DNA of 64,000 nucleotides from Prostheceraeus crozeri (Eukaryota; Platyhelminthes; Polycladida; Euryleptidae), in NCBI GenBank assembly GCA_907163375.1, contig CAJQUW010004466.1, forward strand, positions 23,497 through 87,496, given 5' to 3'. A program made the position numbers and the translations under genes. Positions 1 through 11,311 of this stretch are shown one piece after another. Numbering within the stretch: position 1 is the first letter of the stretch; every line of letters starts with the position of its first letter. The notes beneath the pieces were generated by a model. That model saw only the letters and a program-made list of their open reading frames with translations, was not told the origin of the DNA and made no database searches.

Positions 1-1390
1 ACAATGGACGTCATTTAAAAGAATAAATTCATCATCATCATTTCAGATGTTGACTTTTTACTAATACAATGACGCTGGAATACATTAATTGTTTTTAATT
101 TATAAGAAATCGTGATATAATCATTTAGATGGTATCAAGCTAGAAATCTTACCACTCATGATAATAATGAAGCTAAAGCGTTAATGATAGAATGATATCT
201 TTTAACTAGAGCATAAATGGTATAAAACATAATTATCGTGAAACTCGTTTGATAATTCAATTCAATGTGCATGTATGAAACAAAAGAATTCAAGATAGAT
301 AGTAGGTACCGGTACCTAGCTATAAGGTGCATATTCATTTAAAAGTATTAATGCTAGTAAAACTACTATTTGGCATCTTATCAATTACAAAATATTTACA
401 TTGAAGCTTAATAAACATAAAAGAATCAAATAATTGTGTGTACATCATACATACAATCGTAGCATTATAGATCAATAATTTTTGAATCGCTGGTAGGCCT
501 ATCGATAAATGTTTTACTAAATTTTCATAAAACAAGTTAAGTGTAAATCATTACAAAAATGAAAAAATGGCATATGTCTGATGCAGCTTATTCAAATTAA
601 TAAATCAATATGAAAGTAGTAAGAATGATGTGAGTATAGAACTTAACATCAATACTTGATAATCTTATCTCTAGAAATGATTAGTTTATTTTTTCAGAAA
701 TTGTCCATGAATTGACGCACAATTGTATTGTTTCTCTACTTTTAGCATGCTTTTTGCATTATTAGCTCAATAATCAACTAATAAATGTCAATATTTTATA
801 ATATCAAAGAAAATTATGATTGACTACTTTTTAATAATAGTATTAAGTAGTACATTTTTTAAAATCGATATATCTATGGAAAAGCTAGGTTATGATTTCA
901 GTGACACATATAGCCGTGTTACACATGTAAAGTACTTCTAGAATATATATTCACTTAAGGGGTCGCATTTTTTTCTTCCGAATGTTAGTTCCGTGGAGGC
1001 GTGCGTAGTGCTTTGGAATATTGAAGGATGCTCTTTGTTGACACTGTTCCAATGAATCAGGCCTACTGAATTTGACATTATGCCTACTAAAACAAAATCA
1101 AGTGCACATTTTGTTAATAATTATTCTCGCTTTCTTAAACTTGTAATTTTCGATAAAATCAAAGATCAATTGGCTGTAAAGCATTGAAGTGAAGGTAATT
1201 GGTGCAGAATGTGAGCCAAATGTGAAAAAAATGAGAATTCGGCACGATTTTGACTTCCTTCAAAGTCTCTGAAATCATGCGCAACTGTGACATCATCATT
1301 TTTTCAAACTTTTGAATTTTGCCACTTGTTGCGAGCATTTTGAATGATATCTTTCAAGCAAACGGGTCCCTTTCTATTTCGTGAGTGTTT
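1..1390. other. AT-rich non-coding stretch, no gene seen
   Basis: Both strands hold only short, biased open frames without recognisable domains, splice-site pairs or repeat boundaries. I see no supported gene or element here. Confidence 0.6.
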
Positions 1391-1397
1391 AAAAGCA

Positions 1398-2060
1398 TTA
1401 CTTACTGCTTACTGTAGCCGTTTTCATCCGTTGAGGAAAATGGCCTCCCTCCCCGTTCAGGACCACAAACTTCTGTCCCTCCCAATTCTCGAGAGGATCT
1501 TGGGCAGCTCGTCTCTCCACCTTCGTTTTTGTCTTCCTCGTTTTCTTCAGCCGTCCCTCCATTCCGCCACGCCTACAGTCCATAGATTGTCAGTTCTCCT
1601 TGAGAGATGACTGGCCCAACTCCACTGTCCATCTTCTTATCTCCTCGTTTCTGATCTTGTCCCTTCTCGATAATCCCAAGATTCTCCTCTCCATTCCTCT
1701 CTGTGTGACTCTTTGTCTCTCCTGATGGTTTGCTGTTAATGACCATGTTTGTGCTCGTATAACATTGCAGGAAGAACACACATATTTAATAATCGTCGTC
1801 GATGTAGCAAATTGGATCTGTCTCGAGGTCAGATAGTTGCGAAGTTGCCAAAGTACTTTCCAAGCGTTCCGTATGCGCTTGTCAATTTCTTTGTTCTGTC
1901 GGTCTTCGAAAGTGACAATTTGTCCGAGGTGTGTGTATTCAGCTACATATTCAATTTCTTCCTGTTCAATTCTGATTAGAGTTGGGGCTACATTCGTCAT
2001 TATTTTTGTTTTATTGATGTTGATCTTGAGGCCAACTATTAAAATCATGTGATTTTATAA
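1398..2060 (-). pseudogene. LINE reverse transcriptase C-terminal fragment (RTE-like)
   Basis: Read on the minus strand, 2048-1590 encodes 152 residues that look like the region just after the RT catalytic core of an APE-type LINE. It has a GLKININKTKIM block, a YTHLGQ block, then MERRILGLSRRDKIRNEEIR, which is typical of the thumb/connection region in RTE-like elements. The frame closes near 1590, and a second minus frame (1583-1398) continues with basic, Glu-rich residues, so at least one frameshift separates the two. The APE domain and the RT catalytic motifs are missing, so this is a 5'-truncated dead copy. Family assignment is by motif recall only; RTE is my best guess. Confidence 0.75.
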
Positions 2061-2211
2061 ATCGCATCATGGTTATCTTCTACACCATAGACATCTCGCA
2101 AGCTTCCTCTTTATACATGACTTACAACCCATCTTGTTGAGTTCTTAGTTTACAATGAAGATGCTGCAGTAGCTTCATCAACGGGTTTCATTATCACTCG
2201 GATGTTAATTG

Positions 2212-2371
2212 TGATCGGAGGAGGAATAAGTCTTCGACTGGGAAAAATAGATGCGCATTATCAACGTTTCGCGATCAGTCTTAACTGGATCATTTACCTT
2301 TATCCTGTGAAAGCTGATCACGAATTTTTGATCAATACTTCTCGGTCGAAGACTTATTCCTCCTCCGATCA
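2212..2371. repeat. 160-bp foldback with perfect 27-bp arms
   Basis: Positions 2212-2238 (TGATCGGAGGAGGAATAAGT and on) are the exact reverse complement of 2345-2371. Partial complementarity continues inward around GATCAG on both arms, so the whole 160 bp could fold into one imperfect hairpin. The short peptide readable on each strand (GGGISLR on both) is a by-product of the palindrome. It could be a MITE or a hairpin-RNA source. No flanking target duplication was identified. Confidence 0.8.
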
Positions 2372-2399
2372 AAATACTGCAGTAACAACCAGATGAAGT

Positions 2400-3790
2400 C
2401 TTCATATTAACTTTTGTCAAGAGGTCAGCTGTGTCATTGAGATAAGACCTTGACCTGCGTGGCTAATATGACGTTTTGAATTTTAAAAAGCATGGATTAC
2501 ACATCGTTTGTGCATCATTGGTCGGAGCCGTCTTTAAGGTGATATTATTTTCTCAATGATCTTACGAATTTCTTCTGACTGACGTCAATTGCTCAATGCA
2601 GAATAAATAGTGAACAAGCAGACAATTAGACTGATGATTTTTTTCGAGGTGCTAAAACCTTGAGTTAAGCAAATTGATTTAGTGAACATGAATTTAAGAA
2701 AGTCTCCAGGCAAGTAATAAATATATTATGTTACATTAAATGCGTCATTTGCAAATGATTTTGCAAGGAAAATCTCGGATTATCATTTTGTAAAATTAAT
2801 TACCTGTAAATACTGCTGCCAGCAATATTTTAGATTCATATGTGGATCATGGCTTTCCAGAAAATATGAAGGTCTTCAGATGTTAACATTTTAGTGCGTC
2901 ATGCGAACATGCTAATGGCCATTTTAATGCCCACTGCTTTCAAACAATGCGTATGTCGAACGTTAAATTATTATCACCTTGCACGTTATTGGCTGTGTAT
3001 CATTTTGTGTATTTGCAGATTATATAAAATGTTAATATGTAATTATCGGAATGCTTCACATTTGTAATTTTGCCATTGTACTGTGGGGCCAATCCGGGCA
3101 ATCAGTCACCAGAATGACCTCACGTGACTGACCAGCTTTTATGGAGTCCTGACGTAGAAATACAGGTAATCGTCACTATACTGTCGACTATTGCCATCCC
3201 TAACATTTTGACCGTAAATGTCAGAACTAATACTGTTCCTTATGTAATTGGCAGATAATTTCCGCGATTTTGGAGCGTGACTTACTGCCCAGCTTGGCCC
3301 TTTGATTAATTATGTCCGCAAAATCTGGAATAATAAAATGAATTTTGTATTTCCTTTTAAATTTAACTTGACATCATGGATTTTCCCGTAATTTCATTCT
3401 AAGTATGATTCCTGTTTCTTGACTCGTATAATGGAATTGATTTCATCATGAATATAAATCACAAATCTGACTACATACTTTGTTCATGCTAATGTTATCT
3501 GATGTTCGTCATTTCCAGTTTCGTGACCTGAGTTTCAGATGTCCATCCTTTGAACATGAAAAGCATGATGATCATTCGATACAGTATTTAGCATAAAACC
3601 TTTTTGCATGCCTGCAACATTGCATTTGAAAATAACTCCAATTGTGGGTACTGAATATTTAATAACTTTTCTGACTTGAAAATGTAGCGCATAACATGTC
3701 ACGCTAAGCTAAGTGAGAAGGCGCTTGTGTTGAGCAAGATTAAAGTTTTCCTATTTCGAAGATTTAAAGCTCTTCCGTTTCAATATCAGT
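2400..3790. other. Non-coding stretch, no gene seen
   Basis: AT-rich sequence with no long frame and no recognised repeat. A moderately GC-richer patch at about 3060-3330 has no identifiable content. It lies upstream of the first supported exon and could be intron. Confidence 0.5.
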
Positions 3791-3906
3791 GAAGTATTGC
3801 TGAGCAGAGAAGATGAAGACAGTGCAAGCCAGAAACAATGCTCTGCTTGCGATACAGTGTCGTTAGACTCAAGCTATGGCTTCCAAGCTTGCCATGGAAT
3901 GGCTTC

Positions 3907-4085
3907 CAGTCTGTGTGGCACAGTGGTTAAGTGCTTAGCCTGTCGATCTTTCGGTCCAGAGGTCGAGCCCCGAAGGTGCCATTGGAAGTCGCCAGGAAGG
4001 GCATCCGGGATAAAAGTGCCACAACGCTCTAGATAATACTTGACGGTCAGCACTGTCCAAGCCCCAAGCATGAGTCAGCAATGAC
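3907..4085 (+). repeat. tRNA-derived SINE, copy 1
   Basis: The 5' part has a tRNA-like A box (TGGCACAGTGGTTAAGTGC) and B box (GGTCGAGCCCC). It is followed by the body block CCAGGAAGGGCATCCGG and a 3' part that includes CTGTCCAAGCCCCAAG. Copies with the same order occur at 15392, 19366, 32745 (truncated) and 37002. The tail runs into an ATGTTTCATTTTTTT tract that ends at the splice acceptor of the exon starting at 4109. Confidence 0.85.
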
Positions 4086-4108
4086 ATAAATGTTTCATTT
4101 TTTTGTAG

Positions 4109-4384
4109 AAGCAGAAGCCAAGCGGTCACGTTCGTTTGCATCTCGATTAAGAAAGACCCTGAGCTCCGGAGCGCGGAATAAAGAGCGCAGTCAGAGTGCA
4201 GACCGGCTTTCCTCAACCCTCCAACCGCCGGCTCCCCTGCAAAATTCTCAGCTTTCTCCAGGCGCTTCACACTCCAGTCTACAGAAATCGAAAAATACCG
4301 GCCTCAGTGGTAGCTTTCGGAAACTATTCGGAGGCAAGAAAGAAAAGAAGAATGCAGCGTCCAACATGCGGCAATCGAATACAT
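4109..4384 (+). CDS. Internal exon of an unidentified Ser/basic-rich protein
   Basis: A 276-nt exon is predicted between an acceptor (pyrimidine tract then TTGTAG, cut before 4109; an alternative GCAG acceptor lies 6 nt later in the same phase) and a consensus donor (ACAT followed by GTAAGT at 4385). It starts and ends in phase 1. The encoded 92 residues include RSRSFASRLRKTL, KERSQSADRLSS, a Pro/Gln/Ser stretch, then SGSFRKLFGGKKEKKN. This composition is typical of disordered linkers in cytoskeletal or scaffold proteins with phosphorylatable basic-Ser motifs, but I do not recognise the family. The phase matches the exon at 36562. A SINE sits directly upstream. Start and end of the gene lie outside what can be seen. 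Confidence 0.65.
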
Positions 4385-5540
4385 GTAAGTATCCATCATT
4401 TGCTTCCTTTGAAATCAGTAACACAAGTCCATATGTGTGTATACATGCATTTCTATGATCGGCAGTGATACCATTTTGTTTTTAAAATGGGATAAAATGA
4501 TTTCATTTTGCGAATTTTATAAACTTACATAAACTGATTTCTTTTTATTTCTTTGATAATGAAGTGATATCTAGGGTATTTGCGTTTGTCGTAGCTGTAT
4601 TGCGTGTCTCTTAGAAGCATATTTGCAGGTACACAAAGGGTTTCCGCTAAATTTAATGAAATTTTGCTTCTGTCCAGATGTTCAGTGAGAACAGTTTTAG
4701 TTGTCTTTTTTACACATATTTGAGTTTTGTCCACAATTTCTATTTAGGGGGAGAGTCAAGACATTTCATTAGTGCTTGTGCTGTAAAACCTTCGTGCATT
4801 GTCACTAGACGCATGTGATTTGCAATTCAGGAGCTGTAATATTCAAATTCAAATACTCGAATTACTGAATATTTGAAAAATGAATTACGTTGTAGAAAGC
4901 AAGATGCATCTATGTTACTTGTAAATGCATGCATGGAAATCGAGAGTGATAAACAAGCACTTGCATCAACCAGAGATGCAAACGTGACGATTGTTCTGTT
5001 GATGCGCAGGCGCTTATGCCCGGATGCATTGAAATCTCGGCCCAGATGGTTTAATGTATCGTTTTATGTACTTGACCATTCTTTAAGAAGCTATTAATCA
5101 AGCTCATGGGTTGTCATAGTCAAAACAGCTAAATTTTAAGAACTAAGTACTGAATACAAGTATGATGTTACCATAAAACTTGCTGGTAGTGTAACACCGT
5201 GTCTGAAATGGTTACAGATAAATCATGCCAAATCCTAGGAAGTCTGGAAGAGTTTCTAGATATTTTCGAAATAAATTGGGAAAACCTGCCTCTTCGCATG
5301 GTTTGAAAATATTGCAGTAATTAAGTGATTAGGTTTCTTGAAGCAACACTCTATGAATGTGTATTTTGAAATAAACCATGTCAACTATGCTACATGAAGA
5401 TGCTGTGAAAGATTCAATATTTGTTACTGTAGTTATTCTTATTACTGCAGATCATCTTATTACTGTCGTTTATCAATCTGCCTAGATTTGACATTTAGAT
5501 ACATTCATAAATGCACAAGATATTTATCTAAATGCATGTA

Positions 5541-6558
5541 CAGAGTGTTCAAAAAGTAATTGTGCACTTGATTATTGCAATTTAAAATCAGGGTAAAGGG
5601 TATTGGAGAAAGCATTAACGACAAGTAAAAAGGAACGAAGATTTCATATGAATTTTCTTTTGTAAAGCCCTTACTAAACCTTAAATAAGTAATATTCTTC
5701 AGTCTACCGGTCTGCAGGAAGCGTCCTTCATTTTGTGGAGTGCACAAATCAATCCGCTCTCATATGTTTTTCAGCAAGGAAGTTAGGTTCTGTTATGTGA
5801 TGTTCCGAATGCGTTTAGGAATGTGCAGCTTCAGCTTTTCAGGTTGCTTGGCTCCTTTTTGAAGACTTTTCCCGTGTTGCTCCTCATGAATAAAAGTCTG
5901 CCGCACTAATATTCGGTGACTCCGTAGGGCGTATATCGGCAGAGGTAATTTGATGAGGAATTCAAGGAGAGGAAAAATCAGTTCCTTTCAGTATTTTTCC
6001 GCATTGAAGATTTGACAAAAAACAAAAATACCTCGATTATCTTTCGACGAGACACAACACATCACATCCCTGTTTTGGTGCAGTGAAGATGTCTATTCTG
6101 TGAAGGGATTGTTACCAGACCGACGACCCGTATGTTTTCACCTCTGAGAAATGAACTTCATAATCTGATAAATGGAACCAGCAGCCAAGCTTCATCAGAT
6201 AAGAATAAGTTTCTCATGCATCATAATATTTTCATGAGACCGTCTAAACCACACGGAGTATTGAAGTCGTTTCTAGTAATCTGCCTCGTTCAACTCATGA
6301 TAGTACGAAACTTGTCAGGATTAGAGCTTCCAATTATGCGGACAAAGATTTATGGGTTGATACAAGAGTCATATGGAAATTGTAATGTTAATTAATAATC
6401 AATGTCTTTCGGATAGAGAGCTGCACGTGAAGAGGTAGCAAAAGCAAATAGTACTACACCGAATAAGAATGTCAAATTTTCATGTAGATGCTTTTTTGTA
6501 TGTGTATAGCAGTGACAATTCCCAAACCAATACGTCCACAGTTACTTTTTGAACACTG
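5541..6558 (-). mobile_element. Decayed Tc1/mariner-like element with TA target duplication
   Basis: The left end reads TA then CAGAGTGTTCAAAAAGTAA. The right end, in reverse complement, reads TA then CAGTGTTCAAAAAGTAACTG. The inverted ends are near-identical over about 18 bp, TA dinucleotides flank both sides, and the 1018-bp length suits mariner. On the minus strand at about 5960-5700 a decayed frame reads KLHIPKRIRNIT, then ERIDLCTPQNEGRF. This resembles the C-terminal tail of mariner transposases, in which a conserved I-NI motif is followed by R---CI---G. The catalytic region is not readable, so the element is non-autonomous. Confidence 0.7.
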
Positions 6559-6639
6559 TACGAGTATATTTCAATATTTGCCGATCAAATGGTTAACATG
6601 GAAAAGAAGACTAAGTGTCGATAATAATAACAAAATACA

Positions 6640-8008
6640 TCAATAGGGCACTGAAGACAATTGCCACAAATGATCTGACAGATCCAACAAATGCCATAAC
6701 ATCCGCTTCTATCAAAGCTATTCAAGACAGAATGGCGCCTAGCAAAACGACTATTCATTGAACCGCCATGGAAAAGAAGATTAGAAGTTAGAGAAATAGA
6801 ATATCAATTACATGAAAAGAAAATAGAAGAAGCTATTGAAGAGGGCAAGAAGAGACTCGCATTGAGTGGAAGATTAGCGGGGTGTAATGCGAGATACGTA
6901 CTATACCAAATAAATAAGACGTTCAAGTATAACCTAGGCAAAGTATATAGGAGCTTCAAAGACAAGGAAGAACAGCCTCACAATAGAGAAAATCACAACA
7001 GCGACAATGAAATAAAAGACTACTGGGAAAGAATTTGGAGCTATCCTCGGTCACATAACTCCTCCGCAAAGTGGTTGAAAGATTTAAAAGAAGAATCCAC
7101 AATGTTGAATGCACAACCTGATATAATAATTACCGAAAGTGGCATAAGAAGGATAGCAAGTTGGAAAGCACCACGTCGAGATATGGTGCAAGTGGGTTGG
7201 CAGAAGAAGCTGAATACAGTACATGGAAGACTAGCAGATCGGTTCGATAACCTACTGCCGAGACCATCCAGAACCCCTGGTTGGCTAGTAAAAGGAAGAA
7301 CATCGCTCATTGTTTAAGACCGAGCGAAACACAGCATGTACTCGACAATTACCGACCAATCACGTGTTCGCCTACGATTTGGAATGTGATGTCTGGAATA
7401 TTGGCAGACACAATGTCGAAGCATGTGACTGATGCAAGTATACTTGCCCATGACCAAAGGTAGCCAGAACAAGATGCAGAGGCAAAAAGTTCAATTAATA
7501 ATCGACAAAGCAATAACAAGTGAAAGTAAGAGATACAGGTAGAACTTATCAGTGGTCTGGATAGATTATAAGAAGGCATTTGTTTTAGTACCTCATTCAT
7601 GGCTCCTCCAAACTATGTTAATGTACAAAATAGATAATCAGCTGCAGGAGTCAATTCGGCAATCATTGAAGCATTGGAAAACAACATTAATTCATGAAAA
7701 GAAGCACATTGGAGAAATTCCCATTCAATCAGGAATCTTCCAAGGAGATGCTTTTATCACCCATGATATTGTGTGGCACTCAACCCATCGAGTCAAGTCC
7801 TTCAGAAATCCAACATGGGTTACACTATGAGAACGGGTGAGAAATTGAACCATCTTCTCTATACGCATGATCTGAAGTTGTATGAAAAGAGACGGGAAGA
7901 CCAAAAATATTCCTTGATTCACAGAACACGGATATTCAGCAATGACACTGGTATGGAGTTTGGCATTTTGAAATTTGCAAGGTTTATCATAAAACTTGCT
8001 TGTACTTG
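6640..8008 (+). pseudogene. LINE polyprotein fragment, restriction-like-endonuclease lineage
   Basis: Plus-strand frames at 6862-7317, 7281-7463, 7552-7830 and 7773-8009 together read as one broken RT polyprotein. The order is PPWKRRLEVREIEY, SGRLAGCNARYVLYQINK, DYWERIWSYPRSHNSSAKWL, ASWKAPRRDMVQVGW, DNYRPITC, WIDYKKAFVLVPHSWLL, IQSGIFQGDAF, NHLLYTHDLKLYEK and DTGMEFGI. This is the family usually labelled as R2-type retroelement, in which the motif after IFQGD should be xMDDLKLF. Here the catalytic pair is replaced by TH-D. Several frameshifts and stops make it dead. It ends abruptly at the LINE on the opposite strand, starting near 8010. The fragment at 46015-47039 appears to be the C-terminal part of the same family. 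Confidence 0.8.
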
Positions 8009-8014
8009 AAGGTG

Positions 8015-10319
8015 CGTGACCACTAGGTGATCGTAGCGATCAGATCCCTGAAGGTCATTCGGTCTTGCGCCCGCTCGATCAAGTCGGCCAGGGGAAGGAA
8101 TTTCTGAACTTGAGCAGACAAAGTCAGGCGGGGCCGGCCACGGGGACGCCTCCAGTTCACGGGTGCGGGACGAGCTGTTGCAGCCACGGCCTACCTAGCA
8201 GGGGTATCCGGCTTGAGACGAGCGATATGACCGAGGAGGCGAAGTCGGGGTCTTCGGATGATGGTAGAGATCGCGGTAGCGGAGTTGGCTCTGGCATAGA
8301 CTTCAGCGTTGGGTACGTGATGGAACCAGCGAATGCTAAGTATCTGGCGAAGACACGAACGGTGACAGGCGTCCAGACAGTGCGCGATGGCAGCGGAGAA
8401 ACACCGCGACTCACAGCCATGTAGGAGAGTAGGGAGAATGCAGATGACGAGAATGCGGATCTTGGTTCGAGAGCGCGCTCTTCTTCTCCGCCAGACGCGG
8501 TAGAGGCGGCCAAAAGCGGCGCGGGCAAGACCAAGTCGCCGATGGATTTCCACCTCTGACGAACAGTCGCTCGAGATCCGGAACCGAGGTACACAGCTGT
8601 CGGTTATCTCCACCGGAATTGAAGTTGATGTTTAATTCACGAAGGGGAGGTTGGGAGAATTCCGACAGGGATTGGATCTTTGTCTTTGTCCATTTTATGG
8701 TGATACCGAGGGGAGAAGCTTCCTCTCCAAGGACCAACATGGACTCAATCAGAAAGTCCAGGATTGATCAGAGGATTACTACGTCGTCAGCATAACATAA
8801 GTCGGTAAGGGTCGAGTGCAAATCGACACCGAGATTGCGAAACCGCTCAATTGTTTTGTTCAACCAGTCGAATCAGCGGTAACATTGAGCAAATAAGGGT
8901 CCGCGACACACCCTTGACGAACGCCGAGGGAAATGGATCCGATAAACTGTTCTCTACTCTGACTCTACAAGTGTTATCGGAGTGTAGGTCACGCACAATG
9001 TTGAGGTATTTTGCTGGAATACCGATACTTTGGAGGAGGAGGCAAAGAGTGTCGGTCAAATGAGTCGAAGGCGGCTTTCAGGTCTACCTTTGCGGCGTAG
9101 AGGGGGATTTCAGGAACATTCCTGGTCGTTGGGCGAGTATGGTGAGAGAGAGGATGCAATCGGTAGTAGACCGACCGGGAGTGAAGCCGGCTGCTGAGGG
9201 CGGCGTCTTTCGAGACCCAACGGCTTGATTCTTGAGAATGTAACAGCTGTGATGACTTTTGAAGGAACAGAGACAAGCGTGATTGGGCGGTAGTTTGAGG
9301 TGTCCCGCCTGTCTCCTTTATTCTGGTACAAGGGCAGAATTCCAATCTGCCGGGATTCTCTCTTCTTCCCAAATCCGCTGACAAATTTGATACAGACGAG
9401 GGGCTACTGAGTCTACCGCAGCACGCAGCATTTCCCCTGGAATGCCATCTGTGCCTCGTACTCGTCCGTTTGGAAGCCTTCTTATCGCCGTCATGATCTC
9501 GCTGGAGAACGTTAGTAGAGCAGCAGACGCTGAAGGACTAGGCTTGGTCAGAGCGCAAGTATAGTGTTGGCGCCAGCTGTCTAGTTTTGACGATGGATCA
9601 ATGAGAATGGAGCCATCTTCAGCAAGGAGTAGAGAACTCTTCTTGACAGAATCAGCCACGCAGAGAGGACGGATAGCTTTGTAGGCGGAACGCAGGTTAT
9701 TCCCTTGGAACTTGATCTCCGCTTCGTTGGCAATCTGAACTATCCAGGAAGCATAAGCACGACGAAGACTGCGTCTTCTTTGGCGACTCAGATCGCTGTA
9801 TGAAGCGGATCCATGGAGACGAGCCTGACAGCAGCAATCCACCAAATCGAGTGAGGAATCGGAGATCCATGGACGCTTTCTAGTGCGACGCTGCCCCACC
9901 ACATCAACAGTGGCGGGCACGAGTGTCGTACAGAGTTGTTCCAAATCGTCCTCAAGACTTTGCGAAGGGCCGAGTGTAGCGAAGCGGTTTCTTACAGCAA
10001 CGGAGTAGCAGTTAGCGTGGTTCTGGAGCTTTGCAACGTTTGGACTTTTCGTTCTACTGTTTGATACTTGACGTGGGTTTGCTTGACGAAGGCGGAGTTG
10101 AAAAGTAGCAACGAGAAGGAGATGGTCTGTGTGACCTAATTCCGCGCTGCGAAACACGCGACAATCTGAAGACACCCTCCAGCGACCACTGACCATTATG
10201 TGATCAATGGTCTTCGATACAGTGCCCGTGTTACTGTACCAGGTATTTCGGTGAATACGGCGTTTGTGATGCCAGGTACCCAGAACCTTCAAGTTTTGAG
10301 CAGAGCGTAGGTTCAACAT
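8015..10319 (-). pseudogene. 5'-truncated APE-type LINE, GC-richer, multiply frameshifted
   Basis: Read from 10319 downward, the first 333 residues hold the end of an APE-type endonuclease (NTWYSNTG, KTIDHIMVSGRW, a DH pair in GHTDHLLLVA) and the RT N-terminal region (SKLDSWRQHYTC, NGRVRGTDGIPGEML). Frames then shift at about 9325 (KGDRRDTSNYRPITLVSVPSK), again at about 9200 (AAKVDLKAAFDSFDRHSL), and again at about 9050 (QSIGIPAKYLNIVRDL). A CYADDVVIL catalytic block is readable near 8780. The C-terminal part at 8613-8020 contains SRTKIRILVICILPTLLHG, RLRLLGHIARL and RRPRGRPRLT. Base composition is clearly GC-richer than the flanks, suggesting a different or younger origin. Clade not assigned. 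Confidence 0.85.
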
Positions 10320-11060
10320 GCGGTCATCATAACGCGAGGAGAAGTAAAAGAAGCAGAATGACTTACATTAGATATCGAAACAATAGATGATGCATGTACT
10401 TGGGGATTCTCCAACATCAAACAAACAAGGAAGAACCGGTTAATTGGTAGGTGACGAAAGAATGCTTTACAAAAGAATTAGGAAAACAATGAAGTCGAAG
10501 CTAAAGATATAATGAAAACCAAGCCATCAGCAGATATACTACACCAGAAATACGATACACCGGTGGAATAATAAAGTGGAACACGACAGGTATACAGCAA
10601 ATTGATGGTAGAGCACGAAGCAAATTCGCATATTTGAGCTGCTTTACTTGCACAAATCAATCTTATTAATCTCATTGTGTATTCATTGGTAACTTGTGAC
10701 CTCTAGGCTATCACAACAAGCAATGATGACCCCTAAATGCACCACAAAAATTCCAGACACTATCCGGGTTCGACTTCTGGATAAAAGATCGTAAGAATAA
10801 GAAGCAACGAACCACTGCGCTACGCAGACCACCATGCACAGAATTATACAGGTCATCTCTTCTTCCGTCTGACTAGAGAGGAAGCATTGGAACATGTAGC
10901 GCTAATGAAATGGCACAGTCTGTTCAAATAATACCATAGAAATCTAACAATGAGCAGCCAATTCAACATCAACCATGTCGCATAGTGCGTAGTTTCACTG
11001 ACTTATCGACCCGATCACACAGCAAAGAGACACACAGAGAAGGTTGTGAACGTTTTCTCG

Positions 11061-11311
11061 TGCGCCTGCTGTCTTTTTTAATAATGATTAAAGGACCAAC
11101 ATCGAGAAAACGTGTGCACAATTATCTGAATTCTTCAAATCTGAAGGAATCGTGGCGATCGCGGCGAGGATTTTGAAGGAGTTCACAGCAATCGCAACCG
11201 GCTCTCGACTATTCTTCCTATCTCTGTAAGGCATTAGAAATGTCTTTTTGCCCACTTAGTAAGTTGATGCGTGTGCCATCGTTTTGAAGCAGTTTGCACT
11301 TATAGCAAAGT
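11061..11311 (+). repeat. Dispersed 250-bp repeat, copy A
   Basis: Roughly three-quarters identical by eye to 33165-33416 in the same orientation. Shared blocks include TGCGCCTGCT, TTTTAATAATGAT, GAGAAAAC-TGTGC, GAATTCTTC-AATCTG and TTGCCCACTTAG-AAGT. No TIR or coding content is obvious; unclassified family. Confidence 0.65.

Noticed and set aside
3907..3990. tRNA-like A and B boxes as a genuine tRNA gene
   Set aside because: No foldable anticodon arm or acceptor stem, and the same head recurs with a common body at five places, so it is a SINE.
8065..8594. Open frames on both strands at 8.1-8.6 kb as genes
   Set aside because: They are shadow frames of the GC-rich LINE C-terminus read at 8613-8191 on the minus strand.
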